Source of the DNA: JAYPHU01 sp964611435
GTDB lineage: Bacteria; Pseudomonadota; Alphaproteobacteria; Rhodospirillales; UBA2165
Length of the DNA: 64,000 nt
Direction: 5' to 3'
Assembly: GCA_964611435.1 (NCBI GenBank)
Contig: CAZSXT010000011.1
Coordinates: 36,499 to 100,498 of the forward strand
The number at the start of each line of letters is the position of its first letter. Positions within the stretch are counted from its first letter, which is position 1. This document shows, in pieces, positions 25,353 through 34,102 of the stretch. The translations under genes and the position numbers were made by a program. The notes under the pieces are model-generated. The model did not search any database and was not told where the DNA came from. It saw only the letters and a program-made list of their open reading frames with translations.

Positions 25353-25380
25353 GTGGACACTTACGGGCTACTGCCCCCAC
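25353..25380 (-). promoter_or_regulatory. Structured metK leader hairpin
   Basis: On the minus strand GTGGGGGC pairs with GCCC and, across an 8-base bulge, CCAC (25353-25356, 25365-25368, 25373-25380). It is about 45 bases before the metK GTG, in the 206-base region between the terminator of the HTH gene and metK, which contains no other gene. I could not match it to a known SAM or SAH riboswitch class, so regulation is only suggested by position. Confidence 0.35.
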
Positions 25381-25455
25381 CGGCGTGACTGGTCGTTTTG
25401 TGACAATCTTTGCTTTGGGGGTCAAGCCGAATCAGGCCGGGAGGACGAGGATGGC

Positions 25456-25489
25456 CAAAAAGAAAAAGCGATCCCAGATCGGGACCGCT
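25456..25489 (-). terminator. Intrinsic terminator after the HTH regulator
   Basis: AGCGATCCC (25467-25475) pairs with GGGACCGCT (25481-25489): 9 bp with one G-T pair and a 5-base loop. On the minus strand the stem is followed by TTTTTCTTTTT. It isolates the HTH gene from metK, so metK needs its own promoter. Confidence 0.9.
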
Positions 25490-25515
25490 TGATCACCATT
25501 TTAATTTTCGGCGAA

Positions 25516-26010
25516 TTAGCTTTTTTGGGCTTCTTCCATCTTGGCCAGGGATTTGACCAGTTCGAAGACCCGCTTACGCACAGGCGCGCTGCCGACGCGA
25601 TAGTAGGCACGCACCAACTCCATGGTTTCCCGGCGGGTCAACGGATCAGCGTCCAGCTCGACATCAACCGCCTGACCGTCTTCATCCACGGTGTCTCGAT
25701 TTTTTACCTCTGCGTTCATGTCGTCGTAGAAAAACGACACCGGCACCTCAAGGACCTGGGCCAGGTCATACATGCGGCTGGCGCCAATTCTATTGGCGCC
25801 CCGTTCATACTTTTGAATCTGCTGGAATGTCAGGCCGACGGCCTCACCCAGTTTTTCCTGGCTTAACCCCAAAAGGGTACGGCGCAAGCGGACCCTGCCG
25901 CCCACATGGACGTCAATCGGATCGGGCACTCCGGGAACGCGCCGCCGGGTAACCTTGCGGATAGGAATGGAAGGACGGGCAGGCAACCGTCCGGAACGTT
26001 TGGCATTCAT
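25516..26010 (-). CDS. XRE-family HTH repressor, PraR-like
   Basis: 164-aa DNA-binding protein. The helix-turn-helix is highly conserved: VHVGGRVRLRRTLLGLSQ, EKLGEAVGLTFQQIQKYERG, SRMYDLAQVLEVPVSFFYDD. The rest is an acidic linker and an alpha-helical tail (RRETMELVRAYYRVGSAPVR) likely for dimerisation. The same protein sits between lnt and metK in many alphaproteobacteria, and rhizobial PraR is the studied relative (quorum sensing, biofilm, symbiosis). Start at 26010 (MNAKRSG) has AGGATTT upstream; 16 extra codons are open but poorly conserved. Its targets here are unknown. Confidence 0.85.
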   Translation of the reverse strand: MNAKRSGRLPARPSIPIRKVTRRRVPGVPDPIDVHVGGRVRLRRTLLGLSQEKLGEAVGLTFQQIQKYERGANRIGASRMYDLAQVLEVPVSFFYDDMNAEVKNRDTVDEDGQAVDVELDADPLTRRETMELVRAYYRVGSAPVRKRVFELVKSLAKMEEAQKS

Positions 26011-26119
26011 TTGATTTAAATCCTCATTTAAGCCGGCTGCACTGGCGGCCGACAGCACAATTATATTCTATTTAAAGGTGGTTGATTCTGACGGTAATCA
26101 ATTTCAGGTTTAAACAACC

Positions 26120-26150
26120 ATACCACCTTATTAGGCTCGCAAGGTGGTAT
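26120..26150 (-). terminator. Hairpin spanning the lnt stop codon
   Basis: Perfect 10-bp inverted repeat ATACCACCTT/AAGGTGGTAT (26120-26129 and 26141-26150), with the lnt stop codon in its 11-base loop. Only a moderate U-run (GGTTGTTTAAA) follows on the minus strand, so it may be a weak terminator or an mRNA end stabiliser. Confidence 0.5.
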
Positions 26151-27765
26151 CATAGGGAATATTCCGCAGGCGTGTCATACGGGATATCCCAAATAACATT
26201 AAGGAGACGACCCAGAACCATAAATTGCCATGCCTGGCAAATATAGTTTGCCTATCTATCTTTGCTGGCAGAACCGAATCCAAGGCTTCCTGTGTCTCCA
26301 GTCCGCTGCGGATAACAACCCGCCCATACGCGTCAACAACACCACTGATGCCGGTGTTTGCGACCCGCACCAAGGGCAGGCCCTCTTCCACCGCGCGCAG
26401 CCGGGTCGCGGCGAAATGTTGGTACGGCCCCGAGGAAACGCCGAACCAGGCGTCATTGGTCAAGTTCAATAGCCAGCCGGGGCGCGGTCCCTCCGATTTG
26501 TCCGGCATTACCTTTCCGGGGAAAATCGCCTCGTAGCATATGAGCGGCACGACCGACGGCGCCCCGGGCACCTCAACCGCCCGTGGGCCGGGGCCGGGTG
26601 TAAAGTCCGTCCGGCCGCCGGTCAGACTGGAAATATTCAGATATTGGCGGAAGGGAACATATTCACCGAACGGCACCAAATGGTATTTGTCAAAGGTGGC
26701 CCTTATTCGCGCATCCGGGCCGACCACCTGGAAACTATTCCAAATTTGCCGGCGGCCGTTTTCCAATTTCTGCCGTGGGGCGCCGGTCAGGAGCGCGCCG
26801 CCTTTCGGAGCGGCGGCGGCGGCGACCCGTATGGCCTCGGGGATCGAGTCGAGGAAAAACGGCGTGGCGGTCTCCGGCCAGATCACATGGGTGGGCTGTG
26901 TCCCATTCGCGGCGGGCTTGAGGCTGAGGTCCAGCAGCGTATTGACGTGCCGTCCTCTCAGTTGCGGGTTCCATTTGTCCCGTTGAGCGATATTGGGTTG
27001 CACCAGCCGCAGGCTCACCCCATCGACGGCTTTATGCCCGGCGTCAATCAGCCGCCAGACACCGCCAGCCCAAACAAACGCCAAAACAACCCAGGGCAGG
27101 CAAGCGGCCCAGACAACCGCTCTGCCTTTCCCGGCGAGCAGCGACGGGCTCGCCGCGGCAAGCACGGTGATCAAACTTAGGCCCAAAACCCCTGTCACCG
27201 AGGCCATCTGCAGCATGCTGTCGGACACGGTCCACACCGTGCCGATCAGGTTCCAGGGAAAGCCGGTCAGGGCCCAACCGCGCAACGCCTCGAACCCCGC
27301 CCAAGCAACCGCCAGCACCAGCACCCTGGCAACGCCCGCCGGCGCCAGGACAAACGCGGCCCAAACCGTTAATCCGGTATAAAGCGCAAGATAGGCGGAC
27401 AGGCCGAAGATGGCGAAAGGGATCATCCAGGCAAACGTCGCCGCCTGAACCAAAAACGAAAATGTAATCCAATAAAGCCCGGCGACAAAAAAGCCGAGGC
27501 CGAACCACCAGCCGGCGGCAAAGGCGGAAAACCCAGCGGTGCGGATAAAGGCGAAGCGTCGGGTGAAAAACCCGGACGGCTCGCGCGCTCGGCTCCCATC
27601 AATTAGCCACACCAGGCCCACCAGCGCCGGCACGAGGAAAAACACCAAATGCAGCGGCGGCAACGCGCCGACGGCCAGCACGCCGAAACCGAAGGCGGCC
27701 AATCGCCGCGGCCAGCCGTCGAGCGCCGCCAAGCGCCGCCGCCAAATATTCAAGATTGGAAGCAT
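26131..27765 (-). CDS. lnt: Apolipoprotein N-acyltransferase Lnt
   Basis: Last step of lipoprotein maturation, acylating the N-terminal cysteine in the inner membrane. 544 aa. The N-terminal half contains about six membrane helices (for example FGVLAVGALPPLHLVFFLVP and GFFVAGLYWITFSFLVQAA). The C-terminal nitrilase domain carries the E-K-C triad: E in WPETATPFF, K in FDKYHLVPFGEYVP, C in PLICYEAIFPG. A final hydrophobic helix (LWFWVVSLMLFGI) is near the end. 25 bases after the corC-like gene; the HTH gene follows. Confidence 0.95.
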   Translation of the reverse strand: MLPILNIWRRRLAALDGWPRRLAAFGFGVLAVGALPPLHLVFFLVPALVGLVWLIDGSRAREPSGFFTRRFAFIRTAGFSAFAAGWWFGLGFFVAGLYWITFSFLVQAATFAWMIPFAIFGLSAYLALYTGLTVWAAFVLAPAGVARVLVLAVAWAGFEALRGWALTGFPWNLIGTVWTVSDSMLQMASVTGVLGLSLITVLAAASPSLLAGKGRAVVWAACLPWVVLAFVWAGGVWRLIDAGHKAVDGVSLRLVQPNIAQRDKWNPQLRGRHVNTLLDLSLKPAANGTQPTHVIWPETATPFFLDSIPEAIRVAAAAAPKGGALLTGAPRQKLENGRRQIWNSFQVVGPDARIRATFDKYHLVPFGEYVPFRQYLNISSLTGGRTDFTPGPGPRAVEVPGAPSVVPLICYEAIFPGKVMPDKSEGPRPGWLLNLTNDAWFGVSSGPYQHFAATRLRAVEEGLPLVRVANTGISGVVDAYGRVVIRSGLETQEALDSVLPAKIDRQTIFARHGNLWFWVVSLMLFGISRMTRLRNIPYDTTLRA

Positions 27766-27790
27766 TTACGCTGCCGGAGCCGGCCGGAAA

Positions 27791-28705
27791 TTAGCCGTCA
27801 TCCTGGTCGTCGTCCTCGTCGGGCACCGTGCGGACACGCAACCTCTTGATCCGCCGCGGATCGGCGTCCAGGACCTCAATTTCCAGACCGGCCGGGTGGC
27901 GGACAAGCTCTCCCCGTATCGGCACGCGGCCAGCCAGGGAGAAAACCAATCCGCCCATCGTGTTGATTTCGGCCCGTTCGTCTTCGGACAAAAATTCGCC
28001 GTACGACCCTTCAAAGCTTTCCACTTCGACCCGGGCGTCCGCATCCCAGCTGCCGTCAGCCCGCTGCTCGAGAGCCGGAACTTCTTCCTGGTCGTGCTCG
28101 TCCTCAATCTCGCCGACAATCTCTTCCACCAGGTCTTCAATGGTGAGAAGTCCGTCCACGCCTCCGAATTCGTCCACCACCAGCGCCATATGAGTCCGCT
28201 GCACGCGCATTTCCAAGAGAAGTTCGAGCACGTGCATGCTCGGCGCGACAAAAAGGACAGGCCGTATTAAGGACTTAAGATTAAAATCCCCTTCCCCAAC
28301 CTCTGACAAAAGCAGGTCCTTGATGTGCACCATGCCCAATGAATCATCGAGGGTCTTTTGATACACCGGCACCCGTGAGTGCGCCTCTTCCCGGATGATA
28401 TCCAGAAGCTCATGCCGCCCGGCGGTGAGTTCAATGCCGATGATGTCCGCGCGGGGCACCATAACATCGGCAACGGTGCGGGCCCGAAGATTCAGGATGT
28501 TGGCGAACAGCGTCCGCTCTTCCTCGTTGATTGGGGCTTCCGCGTCCGGGTGCTCCTCAATCAGTTCCTCCAGGGCGCCACGCACGGTCTCCCCGTTGCG
28601 GGGCCGCAGCATCCGGTTGAAATATCCGCGGAGCGAACTTTGAGATTTCTTATCTGTATCGGCCCCGTCATTCCGGGGCATGCGACTGCTGGCGTCTTCG
28701 TTCAT
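27791..28705 (-). CDS. CorC/HlyC-type CBS domain protein
   Basis: 304-aa soluble member of the hemolysin-C/CorC family. A CBS pair lies at about 70-190 (TVADVMVPRADIIGIELTA, SRVPVYQKTLDDSLGMVHIKD, LVVDEFGGVDGLLTIEDLVEEIVG). The C-terminal transporter-associated domain follows (DARVEVESFEGSYGEFL, NTMGGLVFSLAGRVP). Unlike membrane CorB-like proteins it lacks an N-terminal DUF21 segment. The ybeY-corC-lnt linkage is conserved in proteobacteria; a role in Mg/Co efflux or envelope function is inferred from family. Confidence 0.88.
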   Translation of the reverse strand: MNEDASSRMPRNDGADTDKKSQSSLRGYFNRMLRPRNGETVRGALEELIEEHPDAEAPINEEERTLFANILNLRARTVADVMVPRADIIGIELTAGRHELLDIIREEAHSRVPVYQKTLDDSLGMVHIKDLLLSEVGEGDFNLKSLIRPVLFVAPSMHVLELLLEMRVQRTHMALVVDEFGGVDGLLTIEDLVEEIVGEIEDEHDQEEVPALEQRADGSWDADARVEVESFEGSYGEFLSEDERAEINTMGGLVFSLAGRVPIRGELVRHPAGLEIEVLDADPRRIKRLRVRTVPDEDDDQDDG

Positions 28706-28791
28706 CAGCTTTCAATCATTTCCTAGGATCATAATTATCCTGTCTAGATTCTCGGTCAACGATTTAGTCGCTAACCTTTCCGGGTGTGTTC

Positions 28792-29289
28792 TTATTCATC
28801 CACGGGCGCATAGGGGTCGGCGACCCCCAAAGCCGCTAATATTCTGATCTCAAGCGCCTCCATGATGGCGGCATCTTCTTCCTCTTCATGATCATGGCCA
28901 AGCAGGTGCAACGTACCATGGGCGATCAAATGGCGGGTATGATCGGCCAAGGCCTTGCCGTCCTGCCCGGCCTCTCGGGCACATGTTTCATACCCGAGCA
29001 CCACGTCACCCAGAATGTCCGGCTGACCATCCGGCTGGGGTTGGTCTCCGCCGGCCGGGAACGACAGCACATTGGTAGGTGTGTTCTTATCCCGGTAGGT
29101 CTTGTTTAAATTTTGCACAAACGCGTCATCGGCAAAGACCAGGCTAATTTCAGCCGCCCGCTCCCCCAGTCCCGCTTCCCGTTGAACCGCCTCCAGAACC
29201 TCCCGGCTGAGCGCCTCAAGCTCCTCCACCGCCTCTCTCCAGGCAGGGGCCGAAATATCAATATCTATCTCCAAGGTGGCGGCGGTCAT
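28792..29289 (-). CDS. ybeY: Endoribonuclease YbeY
   Basis: Metal-dependent endoribonuclease in 16S rRNA 3-prime maturation and ribosome quality control. 165 aa. The zinc motif appears as HLIAHGTLHLLGHDHEEEED, and the domain core as SLVFADDAFVQNLNKTYRDK with PTNVLSFPAG. ATG at 29289. It follows phoH by 16 bases, and phoH-ybeY-corC-lnt is the standard gene order. Confidence 0.94.
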   Translation of the reverse strand: MTAATLEIDIDISAPAWREAVEELEALSREVLEAVQREAGLGERAAEISLVFADDAFVQNLNKTYRDKNTPTNVLSFPAGGDQPQPDGQPDILGDVVLGYETCAREAGQDGKALADHTRHLIAHGTLHLLGHDHEEEEDAAIMEALEIRILAALGVADPYAPVDE

Positions 29290-29305
29290 GGGTCGCGTGG
29301 CGGCA

Positions 29306-30271
29306 TCAGCGCTTAAACTCGGAATCGGTCCGGTTATAGGCGGAGATAATGCGCGCCACCAACGGATGTCGCACCACGTCTTCCTCGCTGAATTCGATCA
29401 CGTCCAGCCCTTTTACACCCTGCAGCCGCCGGGTCGCATCCCGCAGGCCCGATTCGACGCCGGCCGGCAAATCAATTTGACTGAGATCGCCGGTCACCAC
29501 CATTCGCGCATTGCCGCCCAAACGCGTCAAAAACATTTTCATCTGAACCGGCGTGGTGTTTTGCGCTTCGTCCAGAATGACAAACGCATCGCCCAGCGTA
29601 CGTCCCCGCATGAAGGCCAGAGGGGCGATTTCGATCTGGCCGTTTTCCAAATTCTTGGCCACTTGATTCGCCGGCAGCATATCGTGCAGAGCATCATAAA
29701 GGGGCCGCAAATAGGGATCGACTTTTTCCCGCATATCGCCAGGCAGAAACCCCAACTGTTCACCGGCTTCCACTGCGGGACGGGAAAGAATGATCCTGTC
29801 GATCTCGCCTTTTACCAAGCTCTCCACCGCCTTGGCGACAGCCAAATAAGTCTTGCCGGTGCCGGCCGGGCCGATGCCGAAGACGAGATCGTTCTGATCG
29901 ATGGCCTCCAGATAGACGGCCTGTTGAGCGGAGCGTGGCAGGATTTGGCGGCGGCGGGTCTGCACGGCATAGGCTTGCGGATCGATGGCGCCGTTTCCAT
30001 CCGCCTCTGCCGACAGCAGCCGGATGGCGCCATCTACTTCGTCGGCATCCACGTCGAACCCGTCCTTGAGACGGGCGTATAGGCCGGTCAGAACCGTCTT
30101 AGCGGATTCGGCAAGTTCGGGCGATCCCGAGATGGTCACCGCATTGCCGCGGGAGTTCAAAATGACGTCGAGTTTTTGTTCGATGCGGGCCAGGTGAGCA
30201 TTGTGGGAGCCGAAGAGCTGAGGCAAGAGTTGATTGTCGTCAAACTCAAGTTGCAGGGTTTTCGTCGACAC
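29306..30271 (-). CDS. phoH: PhoH family ATPase (YbeZ)
   Basis: Cytosolic RecA-like ATPase that partners YbeY. 321 aa from a GTG start with GAGAGGAG upstream. Walker A is GPAGTGKTYLAVAKAV; Walker B with sensor is AFVILDEAQNTTPVQMKMFL; the arginine/sensor region MVVTGDLSQIDLP is intact. An N-terminal KH-like segment (SRGNAVTISGSPE) precedes it. It follows miaB by 16 bases. Confidence 0.93.
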   Translation of the reverse strand: MSTKTLQLEFDDNQLLPQLFGSHNAHLARIEQKLDVILNSRGNAVTISGSPELAESAKTVLTGLYARLKDGFDVDADEVDGAIRLLSAEADGNGAIDPQAYAVQTRRRQILPRSAQQAVYLEAIDQNDLVFGIGPAGTGKTYLAVAKAVESLVKGEIDRIILSRPAVEAGEQLGFLPGDMREKVDPYLRPLYDALHDMLPANQVAKNLENGQIEIAPLAFMRGRTLGDAFVILDEAQNTTPVQMKMFLTRLGGNARMVVTGDLSQIDLPAGVESGLRDATRRLQGVKGLDVIEFSEEDVVRHPLVARIISAYNRTDSEFKR

Positions 30272-30287
30272 GCTTACGCTTCTCCTC

Positions 30288-31688
30288 TCAAACGTTTAGC
30301 GCCCGGGCCGGGTGAGTGGCCTCGTTCGGTGCGGCCAAAGTGGCCGCCAAACTGTTGGTGTGAGCCTCGGTCAGTGTCAAAGGCGTCAGCTGCCCCAAAA
30401 GGTGGTCCGGCGCCGTGAGGTGTACAGCTTGCATATAGGGACTGCGACCAGCGAGTTGACCCGGTTTGCGGCCACGGCGATCCAACAGCACCGGCATTGT
30501 CTCACCTACCGATGACAAATTGAAGTCACGTTGTTGTTCTTCCAGCAGCGCCTGCAACTGGGCAAGCCTCTCCGACTTCACCTCTTCCGGCACCTGATCG
30601 TCCATGGAGGCGCCGGGTGTGCCGGGCCGCGGACTGTACTTGAAAGAGAAGGCCTGAATAAAGCCGACCCCGCGCACCAGATTTAATGTCTGCTCGAAAT
30701 CCGCGTCGCTTTCGCCGGGGAATCCGACGATAAAGTCGGACGACAGTTTCAGCTTGGGCTGAGCCGACATTAACTTCTCGAAGATGGAGAGGTAATTCTC
30801 GGATGTATGCCGCCGGTTCATGCGCGACAGAATCCGGTCCGATCCCGACTGCACAGGCAGGTGCAGAAACGGCGCCAGCTTATCCACCTCGCCGTGGGCG
30901 GCGATCAGGTCATCGTCCATGTCGATCGGATGAGAGGTCGTATAGCGGATCAGATCCAACCCGCCGATATCAGACAACCGACGCACCAGGCCGCCCAAAC
31001 CAACTTCGGCAGCGCCGCCGCGCTCCACCGCGCCATGATAAGCGTTGACGTTCTGGCCCAATAGCGTGATTTCCCGGACCCCGGCGTCGGCCAGTTGCCG
31101 GGCTTCCGTTACGACAGCTTCGACGGGGCGGGAAAACTCCGCGCCGCGCGTATAAGGCACGACACAGAAGGTACAGAATTTATCACACCCTTCCTGCACG
31201 GAAAGAAAGGCTGAATATCCTTCTGCGCGGACCGGCGGCAGATGGTCAAATTTTGGCTCTTCGGGAAACTCAATATCGAGAACACCCCTGTTCTCGCGGC
31301 CCTCCTTTCCGTCACGGGCGCGGGTGGCCTGGGCGATCATTTCGGGCAGCCGGTGATAGGTTTGTGGCCCCAAAACAATATCGACAAAAGGCGCCCGGCG
31401 GATAATTTCCGCGCCTTCCGCCTGAGCGACACAGCCGGCAACCGCGATCAGCGTATCTTGGCCTTCGGACTTACGCGCCTCCTTGTGCTGACGATAGCGG
31501 CCCAACTCAGAAAATAATTTTTCCGCCGCTTTTTCCCGGATGTGACAGGTGTTAACCAGCACCATATCGGCTTCGTCCACGCGATCCGTGGTCGCATAAC
31601 CGAGGGGGGCCAGGACATCCGCCATACGGTCAGAATCATAGACATTCATCTGGCAGCCGAAGGTTTTGATATGAAGTTTTTTGGACAC
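30288..31688 (-). CDS. miaB: tRNA-2-methylthio-N6-isopentenyladenosine synthase MiaB
   Basis: Radical-SAM methylthiotransferase modifying A37 of tRNAs reading UNN codons. 466 aa from a GTG start. The N-terminal cluster cysteines are in FGCQMN, VNTCHIREKA and VAGCVAQ; the radical-SAM CxxxCxxC is CDKFCTFC. A C-terminal TRAM domain (MPVLLDRRGRKPGQLAGRSPY) is present. It lies between the fur-like gene and phoH, with a 35-base gap upstream and 16 downstream. Confidence 0.95.
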   Translation of the reverse strand: MSKKLHIKTFGCQMNVYDSDRMADVLAPLGYATTDRVDEADMVLVNTCHIREKAAEKLFSELGRYRQHKEARKSEGQDTLIAVAGCVAQAEGAEIIRRAPFVDIVLGPQTYHRLPEMIAQATRARDGKEGRENRGVLDIEFPEEPKFDHLPPVRAEGYSAFLSVQEGCDKFCTFCVVPYTRGAEFSRPVEAVVTEARQLADAGVREITLLGQNVNAYHGAVERGGAAEVGLGGLVRRLSDIGGLDLIRYTTSHPIDMDDDLIAAHGEVDKLAPFLHLPVQSGSDRILSRMNRRHTSENYLSIFEKLMSAQPKLKLSSDFIVGFPGESDADFEQTLNLVRGVGFIQAFSFKYSPRPGTPGASMDDQVPEEVKSERLAQLQALLEEQQRDFNLSSVGETMPVLLDRRGRKPGQLAGRSPYMQAVHLTAPDHLLGQLTPLTLTEAHTNSLAATLAAPNEATHPARALNV

Positions 31689-31723
31689 GCTAAGACGGTC
31701 TCAGGAAAAATGGCAACAGCGTC

Positions 31724-32170
31724 TCACTCGTCGGATTTCCCCAACGGTGCGCCGTAAAGTTCCATCCGGTGGCCAACCAGCCGGTAGCCAAGCTTTTTGG
31801 CGATCTTGCGCTGCAATTCTTCGACCTCTTCGTCATGAAACTCGATCACCTTGCCGGAGTGAACATCAATCAGGTGATCATGATGATCGTCCGACGCCTC
31901 TTCATAGCGGGCGCGGCCATCGCCGAAATCGTGCCGGTCCAGCAGGCCAGCCTCTTCAAAAAGACGGACCGTCCGATAAACGGTGGCGATGGAAATATTA
32001 TCGTCCAGGTCGGCCGAACGGCGATACAGTTCTTCAACATCCGGATGATCATCCGACTCGGACAGCACACGGGCAATAATCCGGCGTTGACCAGTCATTT
32101 TCATGCCGCGTTCGACACAAAGTTCTTCCAGCCGCGAGACGGCTTCTTGTTCAGCCACGAGGGAAATCAC
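31724..32170 (-). CDS. fur: Fur/Mur family metalloregulator
   Basis: 148-aa ferric/manganese uptake regulator. The winged helix reads KMTGQRRIIARVLSE, ISIATVYRTVRLFEEAGLL; the metal site is in DDHHDHLIDVHSGKVIEFHDEE. The two CxxC zinc pairs of gammaproteobacterial Fur are replaced (ICxxCG becomes IDVHSG), as usual for alphaproteobacterial Fur/Mur. Whether iron or manganese is sensed is not decidable here. The start is a GTG at 32170; a second GTG at 32158 (MAEQEAV) is equally open and neither has a strong ribosome site. Confidence 0.88.
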   Translation of the reverse strand: MISLVAEQEAVSRLEELCVERGMKMTGQRRIIARVLSESDDHPDVEELYRRSADLDDNISIATVYRTVRLFEEAGLLDRHDFGDGRARYEEASDDHHDHLIDVHSGKVIEFHDEEVEELQRKIAKKLGYRLVGHRMELYGAPLGKSDE

Positions 32171-32237
32171 CCGTTATTGACAGAATACAGCCGCTCCTTG
32201 GGAGCGAACCGCGATGATACCACCAGCCGCCTCAGGA

Positions 32238-32651
32238 TCAAGAGCCGCCGCGCCGCGCCTTCTTTCCGAGACCGATCTCTTTAGCCAAATCGCTGCGGTG
32301 TTTTGCATAGTTGGGCGCCACCATCGGGTAGTCACGCGGCAGATTCCAGCGCTCACGATATTCTTCGGGCGTCATGTTGTACGCCGTCTTCAGGTGCCGC
32401 TTTAGCATCTTCAGTTTTTTACCGTCTTCCAGGCAAATGATGTAATCGGGCGTTACGGACTTCTTCACCGAGATGGCCGGCTGGGGCTTTTCCGACACCC
32501 CCCTTGCATCTCCCACATTTGCCAGGGTCGCATAAACATCCTGGATCAACTGGGGCAGATCGTTCACCGCCAACGTATTGTTGCTGACATGGGCAGCGAC
32601 GATTTCGGTCGTGAGCTCCAGCAATTCGCTGTGATTATCCTGATCGGCCAT
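32238..32651 (-). CDS. mucR: Ros/MucR-type zinc-finger regulator
   Basis: 137-aa global regulator, a prokaryotic zinc-finger H-NS-like protein that binds AT-rich sites. N-terminal oligomerisation region (LLELTTEIVAAHVSNNTLAV, LPQLIQDVYATLANVG), then the finger domain around TPDYIICLEDGKKLKMLKRH, LKTAYNMTPEEYRERWNLP and DYPMVAPNYAKHRSDLAKEIGLG. ATG 32651 is the conserved start (MADQ); 15 additional upstream codons are open but atypical. The 194-base upstream region is strikingly AT-rich and could be its own operator, since MucR proteins are often autoregulated. Confidence 0.93.
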   Translation of the reverse strand: MADQDNHSELLELTTEIVAAHVSNNTLAVNDLPQLIQDVYATLANVGDARGVSEKPQPAISVKKSVTPDYIICLEDGKKLKMLKRHLKTAYNMTPEEYRERWNLPRDYPMVAPNYAKHRSDLAKEIGLGKKARRGGS

Positions 32652-32760
32652 ATCTACTTCCCCCTGACGCCATCCGTCCGCTGAAAAATAAAACAAAAAA
32701 ACAGCGCAATTTGTTTCCGGCTTTTAATTCACAAGCCAAACGAATATTTGATCTTTCCTT

Positions 32761-32790
32761 AATATAAAAAATTTCTTCCAAACTTGGCAA
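32761..32790 (-). promoter_or_regulatory. Predicted mucR promoter in AT-rich leader
   Basis: On the minus strand TTGCCA (32785-32790, 5/6) and TATATT (32761-32766, 5/6) are separated by 18 bases. They lie about 115 bases upstream of the mucR ATG in an AT-rich stretch (32652-32845) that holds no gene. Pattern-based. Confidence 0.55.
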
Positions 32791-32845
32791 ATGCTGGTTT
32801 GTAGTGGCACGCCGCCATTAACGGGTTTTTGAACGACGCATCTAT

Positions 32846-33289
32846 TCAAGTTAACGCCAGTCTAAACAGTAATCCATCGACCCGCCCAGCAGGTCGACGA
32901 TAGTAAGACTTTCTCAGCCCGTATTTTGTGCATCCATGAGATATATAGAAAGAAATTGCCGCAAGATTATCCTCCGCGACTTCCAAGTACAGGTTGCCGG
33001 CGACGCGATTCTTGGCTTCGGATATTGCTGATTCCCATAAACCCCGGCCAAGGCCTGTGCGCCGCTGGACCGGTATAACCCCAATGCTCAACAACTCGCA
33101 TTCATCGCCTGCCGTTCGGCACACAACGAACCCCACAGGCGTTTCGTCCAACAGGGCGATAAAGCCGAACGCGCCGGGCGTGGTCAGCATGGAAACCACA
33201 TTATCTGCGGGCCAAGCGTCGCCGAAGCATTCCAGGTGTAACGCAGCCAGGACCTCGCCATGCGCCGCGGTAGCGGGTTCAATCGTCAT
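32846..33289 (-). CDS. rimI: GNAT acetyltransferase, RimI-like
   Basis: 147-aa Gcn5-related N-acetyltransferase. The acetyl-CoA loop is seen as QRRTGLGRGLWESA; LYLEVAEDNLAAISFYISHGC is the C-terminal core, ending in YYRRP. It overlaps the tsaB stop (ATGA), which is the usual tsaB-rimI arrangement, supporting acetylation of ribosomal protein S18 or other N-termini. The exact substrate is not provable from sequence. Confidence 0.88.
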   Translation of the reverse strand: MTIEPATAAHGEVLAALHLECFGDAWPADNVVSMLTTPGAFGFIALLDETPVGFVVCRTAGDECELLSIGVIPVQRRTGLGRGLWESAISEAKNRVAGNLYLEVAEDNLAAISFYISHGCTKYGLRKSYYRRPAGRVDGLLFRLALT

Positions 33290-33975
33290 TGTACCGGCAG
33301 GCGCACGTCGGGTGGACGCATGTAGACGGGATCCGGTGGCAAAAGGGCGCCACCATCAGTAATAATCTGTTCCGACAGCGCGGACATTGTTTCGATGGCG
33401 GGACTGGACAGTGCGGACGCGACACGTAGGGACCGATCAGTCCGGCCGGCGAGGGCGTCCACGGCCCGCAAGGCCGCGTCGCCGGCCAGGACTATCGCCG
33501 CCCCTTCCGGCGCAACTTGATCGAGGCGCACCGCCAGTCGATCAACGTCCAACGCCGCCCCGCCATCCAATGACGCGCCTGTCTGGTCATAAAAACGGGT
33601 ATAATAATCAGCTCGTTTGGTTTCCAGGATAACACCCAACGGGCCCAAACCCGGCTGTGCGTTCTGGGCAATTTTAGCCGCGACGTCGAAGCTGGAAACA
33701 CCGCCCACGGGGACAGAAGCCGCGAGCCCCAGTCCCCGCGCCGCCGCCAACCCGATCCGAAGCCCGGTAAACGAGCCGGGGCCCACGGTGACGGCGATAT
33801 GGTCTAGATCCGTAAATTTCATCCCCGCGGCGGCCATCACCCGTCCGATCATCGGCGTCAACTCCTCCGCCTGGCCCCGATCCATTTCCTCGGACTCAAA
33901 CGCCACGATCGCGCCGGACGAGCGCACCGCCACGGCACAGGCTGCACCAGCCGTATCTAGGGCCAAGAGATTCAT
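33286..33975 (-). CDS. tsaB: TsaB, threonylcarbamoyladenosine complex subunit
   Basis: Non-catalytic partner of TsaD in t6A37 tRNA modification. 229 aa. The ASKHA-like N-terminus MNLLALDTAGAACAVAV and the segment AVTVGPGSFTGLRIGLAAARG are the family signature. Upstream is a 127-base divergent gap to the dipeptidase. It is coupled by 4-base overlap to rimI. First gene of the long leftward block. Confidence 0.94.
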   Translation of the reverse strand: MNLLALDTAGAACAVAVRSSGAIVAFESEEMDRGQAEELTPMIGRVMAAAGMKFTDLDHIAVTVGPGSFTGLRIGLAAARGLGLAASVPVGGVSSFDVAAKIAQNAQPGLGPLGVILETKRADYYTRFYDQTGASLDGGAALDVDRLAVRLDQVAPEGAAIVLAGDAALRAVDALAGRTDRSLRVASALSSPAIETMSALSEQIITDGGALLPPDPVYMRPPDVRLPVQ

Positions 33976-34102
33976 ACCCGCGTTTCCCTTATAGATTTAC
34001 ACTTCCGCAACGCGTTTCCCCTAACATCCCGGAGCGGTTATACTGCGTCGGTCTCACAATAACACCCTTTCATGGGGTCAGTTCAGGTTGTACGTCAGAA
34101 CA

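Noticed and set aside
25310..25455. A SAM/SAH riboswitch ahead of metK
   Set aside because: The stem partners needed for the env9b-type core were not present (GTCAC repeated rather than paired with GTGAC), so I list only a generic structured leader.
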